From assembly GCA_036389695.1 (NCBI GenBank), contig DASVWG010000547.1, positions 1-53,212 on the forward strand: a stretch of 53,212 bases of DNA, read 5' to 3'. Below are positions 34,958 to 42,480 of the stretch, piece after piece; within the stretch, counting starts at the first letter, position 1, and each line of letters starts with the position of its first letter. The notes beneath the pieces were generated by a model. The model was not told the origin of the DNA and searched no databases. It worked only from the letters and a program-made list of their open reading frames with translations. A program made the translations under genes and the position numbers. Source of the DNA: JALZHR01 sp036389695. Its GTDB lineage: Bacteria; Acidobacteriota; Blastocatellia; Pyrinomonadales; Pyrinomonadaceae.

Positions 34958-35395
34958 ATGAGCGAAGATTCCGAACCTGTAGCAACTGTAGAAACCGGAG
35001 ACGCGCCGCAGCTTTCGCACCGGCGGATTTTGTGGATGATGGCGATTGTTTTAATCGTCGGCGTCGCGCTCAGTTTGATTTACGCGCAGCGGAATTTCAC
35101 GCTCGGCTTGATAATCGGCGGCGCTTTAGCGTTTCTGAATTATTACTGGCTGAAGCTTTCGCTTAAAAATATTTTTGACAGAATGGCTGCGTCGGGCGAG
35201 AAGCCTCGATTTTTAGCCATGCAGTATTTTTTGCGTTACGCTGCGCTCGGCGCAGGTGTAGCCGTTGTTTATATTACAAAAATCGCTTCGCTTCCAGCCG
35301 TTTTGCTCGGGCTTTCAATTATCGCGCCGGCGGTGGTGGTCGAAGGTATAATACGAATTTTTACATCCAACTCTTCTAAACGAGAGGAACTTTAA
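34958..35395 (+). CDS. atpI: ATP synthase subunit I
   Basis: 145 residues. Soluble acidic N-terminus (1-22) followed by four membrane helices (about 27-45, 49-68, 87-105, 110-130). The layout and the position directly before the a-subunit gene (1 bp gap) identify it as AtpI, which helps to assemble the c-ring. Sequence conservation of AtpI is low, so the call rests on layout and neighbours. The ribosome binding site of atpB (GAGGAA) is inside its last codons, indicating translational coupling. Confidence 0.8.
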   Translation: MSEDSEPVATVETGDAPQLSHRRILWMMAIVLIVGVALSLIYAQRNFTLGLIIGGALAFLNYYWLKLSLKNIFDRMAASGEKPRFLAMQYFLRYAALGAGVAVVYITKIASLPAVLLGLSIIAPAVVVEGIIRIFTSNSSKREEL

Positions 35396-35396
35396 A

Positions 35397-36311
35397 ATGC
35401 TTTTATTTGCAGAAGGCGGACATCATACGCCCGCCATCGTCGAATTTATAAATCATTATGTGGGCGAGCCGGTTCACAAGTTTCAGATGGCTTACACCAA
35501 GCCTTTCTGGGACAATTACATTTTCGGCTATTTCCACACGACCGCCGACAAAGTTTTCGGCGAATACACGCCGGAAAACGCGATTCCGTGGTATACGATA
35601 ATGTTCGGCATCGCGTGTATCCTGACGGTGGTCGTCATCTGGATTTTTAAAGGCAGGCTTTCCGAAGACGACCCTTCGAACGGGCAATTGACGCTCGAAG
35701 CCGGATTTCTGGCTTTGAAAGATATGGTCGTCAACGTCATCGGCGAGCACGGATTTAAATATTTTCCGGTCGTCGCCACGTTCGCGGTTCTGATTCTGAT
35801 TTCCAATCTGATGGGACTTTTCCCGCTCTTTATGTCGCCGACCGCGCACGTCAGCGTGACGTTTGCGCTCGGCATCGCGTCGTTTATTTATTACAACTAC
35901 GTCGGCATTAAAGAAAACGGCTTAGTAAGCTATCTGGCGCACTTTGCCGGACCGAAGCTGCCGCTGATTATGATGTTTTTAATCACGCCTTTGATTTTCG
36001 CCATCGAGATGTTCAGTAATATGATTCGCCCGATGACGCTGGGCATTCGTCTGTTCGCCAATATGTATGCGGACGAGCAGGTGGCATCGATTATTTCCGG
36101 TTTGTTCCCGCCGTTTACGCAGTTTCTCGTCCCGATTATTCTGCTTCCGCTCGCCGTCTTTATCGCGCTGGTGCAGACGTTTGTGTTTACGCTGCTGTCG
36201 ATGATTTACATCAGCGGCGTCTCGCACGCGCCGCACGACCATCACGAGCACGTCGGCAATGAGCACGCGCACGCGGGCGAGCACGGCGAAGTTCCGGCGG
36301 CGGCTTTATAA
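35397..36311 (+). CDS. atpB: F-type ATP synthase subunit a
   Basis: 304 residues. Six membrane helices. The fourth and fifth carry LGIRLFANMYADE with the essential Arg218 and Glu227, and the last has ALVQTFVFTLLSMIYI (Gln at the usual place). The C-terminus is His-rich (HAPHDHHEHVGNEHAHAGEH), which could bind metal. It forms the two half-channels for ions across the membrane opposite the c-ring. A long N-terminal part (1-65) faces the periplasm. Confidence 0.95.
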   Translation: MLLFAEGGHHTPAIVEFINHYVGEPVHKFQMAYTKPFWDNYIFGYFHTTADKVFGEYTPENAIPWYTIMFGIACILTVVVIWIFKGRLSEDDPSNGQLTLEAGFLALKDMVVNVIGEHGFKYFPVVATFAVLILISNLMGLFPLFMSPTAHVSVTFALGIASFIYYNYVGIKENGLVSYLAHFAGPKLPLIMMFLITPLIFAIEMFSNMIRPMTLGIRLFANMYADEQVASIISGLFPPFTQFLVPIILLPLAVFIALVQTFVFTLLSMIYISGVSHAPHDHHEHVGNEHAHAGEHGEVPAAAL

Positions 36312-36585
36312 AGTTTTTGTGAACGCGCGGCGATTGATAAATTCGAATCGTGTTTATCAATCGCCGGTTCACGATTTTTCAGGTTCACGATTCAAAAATT
36401 TGACTTTGACAAATCAAACGAAATTTTGGCGTTTTATAGCAGGCGAAAGTCAGCACGCTTACAGGAGCGGCACGTCTCCCAAGACAGTGCGCGGCATACC
36501 GGAAGTTGACGTAATCATAATCCGCGCCGAAGTTTCCGAAAGACGCGTCGAAGTCAGCAAAAAAAACTAAATTCAGGAGATAAAA
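36312..36585. other. atpB-atpE spacer with hairpin
   Basis: A 274-bp gap. It contains an imperfect stem 36319-36340 / 36354-36372 (GTGAAC...GTTCAC with CGATTGATAA / TTATCAATCG inside), followed by a GGTTCACGATT direct repeat. The hairpin could adjust the ratio of c-subunit to a-subunit transcripts. An open stretch at about 36460-36570 (ending VEVSKKN) lacks a start and ribosome binding site; it may be a relic. Confidence 0.6.
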
Positions 36586-36903
36586 ATGAACAAAATTAAA
36601 TATATTTTCTTTGCGGCGCTGGCTCTGGCTTTAATGGCGATTCCGGCGATGGCGCAGGGCGGCGGTATTCAGGCAAACCCCGACACGGTTGCTTCGTATA
36701 AAGCGATTGCCGCCGGTATCGGTTTCGGCATCGCGGCTGGTCTGGGCGCAATCGGTCAGGGCAAAGTCGGCGCGGCGGCGGTCGAAGGCGCGGCGCGCAA
36801 TCCGGGCGCGGCGGGCACGATTCAGACGCTGATGATTATCGGTCTGGCGCTTATCGAATCGCTCGTCCTGCTGGCGCTGGTTATCGTTTTCGCGAAATTA
36901 TAA
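36586..36903 (+). CDS. atpE: F-type ATP synthase subunit c with signal peptide
   Basis: 105 residues, of which about 23 are an N-terminal signal sequence (hydrophobic 6-20, cleavage near AMAQG). The two c-subunit helices follow: AIAAGIGFGIAAGLGAIGQG with the loop AARNPGA, and IIGLALIESLVLLALVIVF with the ion-binding Glu91. Gln58 in the first helix and Ser92 next to Glu are features shared with sodium-binding c-rings, but Thr and Tyr of the full sodium signature are replaced by Leu. AGGAGA lies five bases before the ATG. Terminator follows. Confidence 0.94.
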   Translation: MNKIKYIFFAALALALMAIPAMAQGGGIQANPDTVASYKAIAAGIGFGIAAGLGAIGQGKVGAAAVEGAARNPGAAGTIQTLMIIGLALIESLVLLALVIVFAKL

Positions 36904-36928
36904 TTTTTCGCGAAACAAAAATCTTCAA

Positions 36929-36957
36929 GACGAGAGTTTCGGCTCTCGTCTTTTTTG
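36929..36957 (+). terminator. rho-independent terminator after atpE
   Basis: Stem GACGAGAG / CTCTCGTC (36929-36936 with 36943-36950), loop TTTCGG, T-run 36951-36956. It separates the Fo genes from the kinase gene; the other ATP synthase genes are not downstream. Confidence 0.94.
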
Positions 36958-36986
36958 TTTGGAAACTGAAAGCCCTTAATTCAGTT

Positions 36987-37206
36987 TGCACACAGAAAAT
37001 ATACTCTGCGCAACGAAATTATTCTCCGTACATAAAAAATACGCGTTGCGCACGGAAAATACGGCTTGCGCAGAGAAAATATGCTTTATACAAAGAAATT
37101 ATGCTTTGCGCGCAGAAATTATGCTTCGTACACGAAAAATATGCTCCGTGCAGCCGATTTTTGCTCGGTTTCTCGAAAAATAGCTTTGCGCCGTCGCGGT
37201 TTTATT
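36987..37206. repeat. array of eleven 20-bp phased repeats
   Basis: Strict 20-bp period; consensus TGCGCACAGAAAATATGCTT. Units start at 36987, 37007, 37027, 37047, 37067, 37087, 37107, 37127 and 37147; 37167 and 37187 are decayed. The first six bases of units 1-9 alternate pyrimidine-purine in every unit even though the bases change (TGCACA, TGCGCA, CGTACA, TATACA, TGCGCG, CGTGCA). They are followed by an A-tract (GAAAAT). Two helical turns per unit would place the A-tracts on one face. No spacers, so not CRISPR. It ends about 160 bp before the kinase gene. Confidence 0.88.
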
Positions 37207-37363
37207 CCTTTTCGCCAAATAAGCTGTTTTATCGCTTTTCACCGAATAACATTGTGATAAAATCTCTGGAGTTTGTGTTTTTTACAACCGGAACGCAAGA
37301 TTTGCGAATCAAACCATTCTGTTAAAAAAGCAACAAAATCACTTTTAAGACGTAAATTTTATT
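37207..37363. other. kinase gene leader
   Basis: About 157 AT-rich bases between the array and the start codon. TTGTGATAAAATC at 37251-37263 resembles an extended -10 element. No hairpin is seen. Together with the array, the whole stretch 36958-37363 holds no gene. Confidence 0.4.
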
Positions 37364-38863
37364 ATGACAGACCAATTTATCGGACAGGTTTTAGCAGACA
37401 AATATCGTATTGATTCGGTTATCCGCGACGGCGGTTTAGGCAAGCTTTATCGCGGCACGCACGTTTTGATGGAAAAGCCCGTCGCCGTCAAGATTCTCTC
37501 GCCGGCGCTGGCGGTTGACGAGGAAATCGTTCGCCAGTTTTCCACGGAAATCCGCACGCTTGCGCGGCTTTCGCATCCGAATATTCCGGGCGTCACCGAT
37601 TACGGGCAGGACAAAAACAGCGCGGTTTTCATCGTCACCGAACAAGGCGAAGGCGAGACTTTGAAAAACGCCATTCGCCGCGAAGGTCAATTTTCGGTCG
37701 AGCGCGCCAACCGCATCACGCAGCAAATCGCCTCGGCGCTTTCCGCCGCCAACGCCAACGGCGTGCTGCATCAAAATCTTTCGAGCGAAAACGTCTTTTT
37801 AGCGCGCACCGCCGACGGCGCGGATTTCGTTAAAGTGCTGGATTTCGGCGCGGTTCACGGCGACGAGCACGGCTTATTCGATAACGTCAAAGCGGTCGAA
37901 TATCTCTCGCCCGAACGCTGTTCCGGCACGGGCGACGTCGATTCGCGCTCCGATATTTACAGCCTCGGCGTGATTCTTTATGAAATGCTCGCGGGCGAAG
38001 TTCCCTTCACGGGCGAAAACGCGACCGACGTGATGCTCAAACACGCGCAGGAACCGCCGCTGCCGCTGTCGGCTTTTCGCAGCGATTTGCCGAACGAGAT
38101 TGACCTTATTGTCCAGCGCGCGCTCGCGAAAATTCCCGAAAATCGCTACCAGTCAGCCAACGATTTAGCCGACGCGCTGAATCGCGCCACCGTTTTAGGA
38201 CGCGTTTCCGACCGAACCGTCGCGCACGCCGTTGACGCTCAGCCGCAAAATAATTTATGGAAGACGGCTTTCATCGTGCTTGCCGGAATCGCCGTGCTGA
38301 GCGGATTTTTTATATATATGACGCAGGTCAAACAGACGAATCCGTCCACACTGCAAACCGACGCTAACGGCTCGCCCGTTCAGCCCGTCAATCCGGCGAC
38401 CGGTATGACCGAGCAGAGCCTTTCAAATATGGGCGCGTATAATCCTCTGCAGGACGCAAATGTAAATAACATGATGCAAGACCCTGTGCCCGGCGGCGAC
38501 GGCTACGACCCGTGGGCGCGCGGCGGCAGACCGCCCGTCGGCGCGCCGCCGCAATACGTTCCGCCGACCGGACAATATTACGACGGCAACGTTAACGGGA
38601 GCAGCCCGTTTATGACCGACGACGGCAACACATACGTTCTGGTGCCGAAAAATACGAACACGAACGTCGCCAACACGCAGTCGAAGCCGAGAAATACGAA
38701 CACGCAGCCGGCAAATACGCAAACCGCGCCGGCAAATACCAGACCGGCAGCCAATACGACAACGCCGACCGAACCGAAAACAACGACGCCGCCCAAGCCG
38801 AAACCGTCCGAGCCGCCGAAAACCGATAAACCGGCTTCCAGCGGCAAGATACAGGACAGCTAA
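37364..38863 (+). CDS. membrane Ser/Thr kinase homologue, probable pseudokinase
   Basis: 499 residues. Kinase domain about 14-275: Gly loop IRDGGLGKLY, Lys43 in VAVKIL, helix-C Glu62 in FSTEIRTL, Asp160-Phe-Gly in VLDFG and the DIYSLGVILYEMLAGEVPF segment. The catalytic loop reads His136-Gln-Asn138 (HQNLSSEN) instead of His-Arg-Asp, so the proton-acceptor Asp is missing while the ATP-binding Lys and DFG Asp remain. One membrane helix at about 303-323 follows, then an extracytoplasmic tail that ends in a low-complexity Asn/Thr/Pro region (about 425-499). It probably binds ATP but phosphorylates poorly or not at all, acting as a sensor or scaffold. Confidence 0.88.
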   Translation: MTDQFIGQVLADKYRIDSVIRDGGLGKLYRGTHVLMEKPVAVKILSPALAVDEEIVRQFSTEIRTLARLSHPNIPGVTDYGQDKNSAVFIVTEQGEGETLKNAIRREGQFSVERANRITQQIASALSAANANGVLHQNLSSENVFLARTADGADFVKVLDFGAVHGDEHGLFDNVKAVEYLSPERCSGTGDVDSRSDIYSLGVILYEMLAGEVPFTGENATDVMLKHAQEPPLPLSAFRSDLPNEIDLIVQRALAKIPENRYQSANDLADALNRATVLGRVSDRTVAHAVDAQPQNNLWKTAFIVLAGIAVLSGFFIYMTQVKQTNPSTLQTDANGSPVQPVNPATGMTEQSLSNMGAYNPLQDANVNNMMQDPVPGGDGYDPWARGGRPPVGAPPQYVPPTGQYYDGNVNGSSPFMTDDGNTYVLVPKNTNTNVANTQSKPRNTNTQPANTQTAPANTRPAANTTTPTEPKTTTPPKPKPSEPPKTDKPASSGKIQDS

Positions 38864-39036
38864 GAATTCAGCCACGAAAGGACACGAAAAAGGCACGAAA
38901 GAAATCAAGAAAAATTAGCCGCAAATAATGCGAATGCCACGAATAAAAGAAATAAATTTATTCGTGGCATTCGTGCAATTTGCGGCTAATTTGTTTCTTC
39001 TTTCGTGTTCTTTTCGTGTCCTTTCGTGGCTAATTC
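38864..39036. repeat. very long nested hairpin (CACGAAAGGACACGAAAA family)
   Basis: Arms of about 80 bp each (38865-38947 and 38958-39036) pair imperfectly. They contain CACGAAAG units, then AGCCGCAAAT and CGAATGCCACGAAT units. The right arm encodes the stop codon of lpxK (39030-39032). Located between convergent genes. Confidence 0.92.
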
Positions 39037-40169
39037 CCTTCGCGCGTCGCGCTTGCAATCAATTCCCGAAAGCCTTTTTCATCATCGAAAATCAATTCGC
39101 TTTCCACGACATAACACGGCAGGTTAAATTGTAAATCTTTTAATTTCACCGCATCCTTCGCGGTCGTCAAAAAACCCCGCGCGCCGCTTTCTCCGGCTTG
39201 CCTTTGCAAGTCATCAACATCTTTTTGCGCGTAGCGATGATGGTCGCGGAAAGCTTTGGTCAAAATCAAATCGAATTTCTCGCGTCTCAACTGCTCGAAA
39301 AAATTTTCCGGATTGCCGAGCGCGCAAAAGGCTGAATATTCCGTCTTCGGTCTTCGGTCTTCGGTCTTCGGTTTTTGGTCTTCAAATCTGTGTGTATCTG
39401 TGTTTATCTGTGGACTATTTTCTTCTCGCATTAAAATGCCCGCTACCGCAGGCGGTTCTGACTTGGCGCTGAATTCCTTTAGGTTTATTAAATTCGATAT
39501 TTTATTTTCCGAGACGAAAATTTTACAGCGCGGATTTATCCGTGAAATCTGTGATTTCAAATCCGCAATTTGTTTTGCCTGAATCAGATTCGCGCGGGTG
39601 ATAACAACCGCACCGGCGCGTTTCAGATTCGAGAGCGGCTCGCGCAGGATTCCGGACGGCAGAATTTTGCCGTTGCCGAACGGGTTTGCGGCGTCCACGC
39701 AGACGATGTCCAAATCGCGCTTAACGCGCCGGTGCTGAAACGCGTCGTCCAGCACAAACGCCGTAATTCCGAGATTTTCACGCGCCCAATTTCCCGCTTC
39801 GACGCGATTTCGGTCGGCGATAACCGCCGAAATTCCGATTAGTTTTCCGGCAAGCTCCAGCGGCTCGTCGCCCGCTTTTTCGACGCCGGCGAAAATCTTT
39901 TCGCCGTCCGAAACCAAAACTCTTTTTCGGGGATTTTCGCGTTTATAGCCGCGCGTCAGGACGCAGACCCGCTCGCCGTTTTCGTTTAAAATCCGCGCGA
40001 CATAAGCGACCAGCGGAGTTTTTCCCGTTCCGCCGACGGTAATATTTCCGATGCTGATGGTCGTCGACGAAAGCGTGTAGGATTTGAAAACGCCCTTTTC
40101 ATAAAGCGAGCTTCGCACGCCGGTGACGGCGCGATAAAGCAAGCTGAAAGGTTTTAGAAAAAAGCGCAT
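39030..40169 (-). CDS. lpxK: tetraacyldisaccharide 4'-kinase with repeat-derived insertion
   Basis: 379 residues against about 330-340 usual. N-terminal Walker A GGTGKTPLVAYVAR (about 47-60), TRGYKR, GDEPLELAG, DDAFQHRRVKRDLDIV, PSGILREPL, then KAFRDHHRY and TTAKDAVKL near the C-terminus. It adds the 4'-phosphate to lipid A precursor at the inner membrane. Residues about 233-275 (PPAVAG...PKTEDRRPKTE) are encoded by 39338-39466, which consists of a CCGCTACCGCAGGCGG element, CACAGAT units and GTCTTCG tandem repeats like those of intergenic hairpins. A second palindrome (39530-39566) encodes ADLKSQISRINPR. All core motifs remain. The stop codon comes from a hairpin arm. Confidence 0.92.
   Translation of the reverse strand: MRFFLKPFSLLYRAVTGVRSSLYEKGVFKSYTLSSTTISIGNITVGGTGKTPLVAYVARILNENGERVCVLTRGYKRENPRKRVLVSDGEKIFAGVEKAGDEPLELAGKLIGISAVIADRNRVEAGNWARENLGITAFVLDDAFQHRRVKRDLDIVCVDAANPFGNGKILPSGILREPLSNLKRAGAVVITRANLIQAKQIADLKSQISRINPRCKIFVSENKISNLINLKEFSAKSEPPAVAGILMREENSPQINTDTHRFEDQKPKTEDRRPKTEYSAFCALGNPENFFEQLRREKFDLILTKAFRDHHRYAQKDVDDLQRQAGESGARGFLTTAKDAVKLKDLQFNLPCYVVESELIFDDEKGFRELIASATREGN
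39338..39466. repeat. intergenic-type repeats inside lpxK
   Basis: 129 bp (43 codons) inside the reading frame. On the plus strand it reads GTCTTCG x4 units, then CAAATCTGTGTGTATCTGTG-type units, then CCCGCTACCGCAGGCGGTT, the same sequence as the hairpin arms at 19465 and 19596. It keeps the frame and contains no stop on the coding strand. Confidence 0.88.
39530..39566. repeat. palindrome inside lpxK
   Basis: GCGGATTT (39530-39537) pairs with AAATCCGC (39559-39566), and TGAAATC with GATTTCA between them. It is built of the ATTTCACGGAT family of repeats and lies in coding sequence. Confidence 0.82.
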
Positions 40170-40198
40170 TTAAATAATTTTTACCACACAGGAAAATA

Positions 40199-40266
40199 AG
40201 GCAAAAGGTAAAAGGTAAAAGGCAAAAGGAAATTGATTTCTCACTTTTGCCTTTTACCTTTTGTCT
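40199..40266. repeat. tandem-arm hairpin (AAGGCAAAAGGTAAAAGG type)
   Basis: The left arm 40199-40229 and right arm 40243-40266 belong to the same family as 30123-30192. The waaA stop codon (40254-40256) and last residues (Asp-Lys-Arg) lie in the right arm. Confidence 0.88.
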
Positions 40267-41579
40267 TGAATATCTTTTTTGCTTTGAGCTTCAAAAAGCG
40301 GTTTCAGATATTCAATGGTTTTACTGCTCGCGCCGCGATTTGACTGCATGACGCGGAAAGCGTTTTCGGCTAATTTTTCGCGTTTTTGCGCATCTTCCAA
40401 AAGCTGCTTGAAACTTTCGGCGAGGCGCGCGGGAATTTCTTTTTCGTCGAGTTCCGGCAATTGAACGAGCGCTTCCTTTTCCAGAAATTCCCGCACGACG
40501 GCGTCGAAATTCATTGTGTAAAAGCCCGTCACGATTGCCTTCTGCGCGGCTGCGGGTTCCAGAACGCTCTGCCCGCCGTGCGGAATTAAACTTCCGCCGA
40601 CGAAGACGAATTCCGCCAGCGGATAAACCGCGCGCAGCTCGCCGATGCTGTCCAGCAGAATCACTTCGGCGGCTTTGTCGCGCGCCGAAGGCTTCTCGCC
40701 GCGCCGCGCCCAATCGAAACCGGAATCCCTGATTATTTGCGCGACTTCCGCGAATCTTTCCGGATGACGCGGGACGAGCATCAGGCGCGGCAGCTTGTCG
40801 CTTGCCGATTTATAAACCGTTTTGAAAGCGTCGAGAATCCATTTTTCCTCCGGCGCGTGCGTGCTCGCCGCAACGATTAAAGGCGCGGTATCGGAGACGG
40901 CGAAACGCTCGCGGAATTCGTTTGTCAAATTGTTTTCCGCTTCATTAAACTGCTGGTCGAATTTGATGTTTCCCGTGACTTTGACTTTCGTGTTGCGGAT
41001 GCCGAGCGTAATCAAACGCCTGGAATCGGCGCCGGACTGCATAAGCGCCAAATCGACGTAATGCAAAACGCGCTTGATGGTCTTCTTAATCCAGCCGTAG
41101 CGACTCGCCGATTTTTCGGATAAACGCCCGTTGACGACGGCAATGCGCGCGCCCGATTTATTCGCTTCGCGCAGAAAGTTCAGCCAGATTTCGGTTTCCA
41201 TCAACAAGACAATCCGCGGCTGGATTTTTCGCAAAGCGCGGCGCACGGCGAAACGGAAATCGAACGGAAAATAAAAAACCAGCGCGGCATCGGCGGCAAA
41301 AATTTCCTTTGCCAGCTTTTGCCCGGTCAGAGTCGTCGTCGAAACTACTAATGTATATTCGGGAAAATTTTTGAGAAGCTCTCGAACAAGCGGTCGCGCG
41401 GCTTGCGTTTCGCCGACCGAAACGCAGTGAAGCCAGACAACAGGCTTTCCTTCCGGGTCGAAATCCGGCAGATTTCCCAGGCGCTCGCTGAAGCTTTCCG
41501 CGTATTTTTTTTGAAAAAGAAAGCGCGGCAGATAGGCGAGAAAGCCGATGGCGAGCAGGAAATTGTAAAGTAGGAACAT
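40254..41579 (-). CDS. waaA: 3-deoxy-D-manno-octulosonic acid transferase
   Basis: 441 residues. N-terminal membrane anchor (1-18), then the GT30 fold: LHCVSVGETQAARPL with catalytic Glu57, TTTLTGQKLA, PFDFRFAV, METEIWLNFLREA, VNGRLSEKS, TGNIKFDQ, and the C-terminal donor site FVGGSLIPHGGQSVLEPAA. It transfers Kdo from CMP-Kdo to the lipid A precursor at the inner membrane. It lies upstream of lpxK on the same strand, so two lipid A/core steps are linked. The stop codon lies in a hairpin arm. Confidence 0.95.
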   Translation of the reverse strand: MFLLYNFLLAIGFLAYLPRFLFQKKYAESFSERLGNLPDFDPEGKPVVWLHCVSVGETQAARPLVRELLKNFPEYTLVVSTTTLTGQKLAKEIFAADAALVFYFPFDFRFAVRRALRKIQPRIVLLMETEIWLNFLREANKSGARIAVVNGRLSEKSASRYGWIKKTIKRVLHYVDLALMQSGADSRRLITLGIRNTKVKVTGNIKFDQQFNEAENNLTNEFRERFAVSDTAPLIVAASTHAPEEKWILDAFKTVYKSASDKLPRLMLVPRHPERFAEVAQIIRDSGFDWARRGEKPSARDKAAEVILLDSIGELRAVYPLAEFVFVGGSLIPHGGQSVLEPAAAQKAIVTGFYTMNFDAVVREFLEKEALVQLPELDEKEIPARLAESFKQLLEDAQKREKLAENAFRVMQSNRGASSKTIEYLKPLFEAQSKKDIQDKR

Positions 41580-41582
41580 TTA

Positions 41583-41671
41583 AGTTGACTGAGTTGACCG
41601 AGTTATGAGTTGGCTGAGTTATCAGAAACGCTCAATTAACTCAGTCAACTTTCAGTCAACTCAGTCAACTC
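41583..41671. repeat. tandem-arm hairpin (AGTTGACTGAGTTGACC type)
   Basis: The left arm 41583-41620 is made of GAGTTGAC-type units, and the right arm 41638-41671 of CAGTCAACT units. Located between efp and waaA on the same strand. Confidence 0.88.
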
Positions 41672-41677
41672 ACTAAA

Positions 41678-42241
41678 CTATTTCACTCTTTCGATATATT
41701 TCGCTTCCGTCGGATTGACGCGGATGCGCTCGCCTTCGGTGATGAACGGCGGCACGGTCAGCGTCACGCCGTTTTCGAGCCTGGCGGGTTTGTTTGAATT
41801 GGAAACGGTCGCGCCTTTTAAAACCGGGTCGGTTTCCGTGACGGTCAACTCCATCGAATCGGGCAGCTTGACGCCGATGGGCGAGCCTTCGTAAAATTCG
41901 ACTTCGAGCTTTAAGCCGGGCATCAGCCATTGCGCCGCGTCGCCCAAATCTTCTTCCGACAGCGCGATTTGCTCGTAAGTTTCCGTGTTCATAAAATGAT
42001 GGTGCGCGCCGTCGGAATAGAGATATTCCATATCGTGCTGCTCCATCGTCGCCCGTTCGAGCGTGTCGTTCGAACGAAAACGATGCTCGAACGAGCTGCC
42101 CGTTTTCAGATTTCTGAGCCGCGCCTGCACCATCGCGCGCAGGTTGCCGGGCGTGTGATGCCGAAATTCCATCACTTTGCACGGCGCGCCCTCGAAAACA
42201 ATCACCATGCCTTTGCGAATATCGTTTGCTGAAAGTGCCAT
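41678..42241 (-). CDS. efp: elongation factor P
   Basis: 187 residues, normal length, three beta-barrel domains. Domain I has the tip loop HHTPGNLRAMVQARLRNLKTG. The position that is Lys34 in E. coli (modified by EpmA) or Arg in the EarP type is Asn33 here. The central YLYSDGAHHHFMNTETYEQI and C-terminal GATVSNSNKPARLENG and PPFITEGERIRVNP motifs are intact. It relieves ribosome stalling at polyproline runs. The Asn tip implies either no modification or an unknown one. Confidence 0.96.
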   Translation of the reverse strand: MALSANDIRKGMVIVFEGAPCKVMEFRHHTPGNLRAMVQARLRNLKTGSSFEHRFRSNDTLERATMEQHDMEYLYSDGAHHHFMNTETYEQIALSEEDLGDAAQWLMPGLKLEVEFYEGSPIGVKLPDSMELTVTETDPVLKGATVSNSNKPARLENGVTLTVPPFITEGERIRVNPTEAKYIERVK

Positions 42242-42480
42242 TCTTAAATCTCCGTCGTTCTGTTATAAATTTTTGAAGTATTACAAAATTAATAGTTTAA
42301 TTTTTGCAGCGAGTGTTTGTCTAGCAGGCAAGGAAAAATAGGGAAATTAAGGAAGTTACGGAAAGAGGAAATCAGGGAAAAGAGCGTTTCGCATTTCTTC
42401 TAATTTCCCTAATTTCCCTATTTCCTTAATTTCCTTAATTCCTTAATTTCCTTAATTCCTTAATTTCCTTAACTTCCCTT
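42242..42480. repeat. spacer with tandem-arm hairpin (GGAAATTAAGGAA type)
   Basis: About 85 AT-rich bases that may carry the efp promoter, then a hairpin. The left arm 42329-42380 has GGAAATTAAGG units, and the right arm 42395-42480 has at least eight TTCCTTAAT / TTTCCCTAA units. The right arm holds the stop codon (42469-42471) and the Lys-Lys-Gly-Ser end of the lipoprotein gene. Confidence 0.88.

Noticed and set aside
36460..36570. Small gene ending VEVSKKN between atpB and atpE
   Set aside because: The sequence looks partly protein-like, but there is no start codon with a ribosome binding site and it reads from repeat sequence upstream. Possibly a relic.
36987..37206. Small overlapping open frames and possible CRISPR in the 20-bp array
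   Set aside because: The period of 20 is not a multiple of three and has no spacers. The frames arise from the repeat itself and lack ribosome binding sites.
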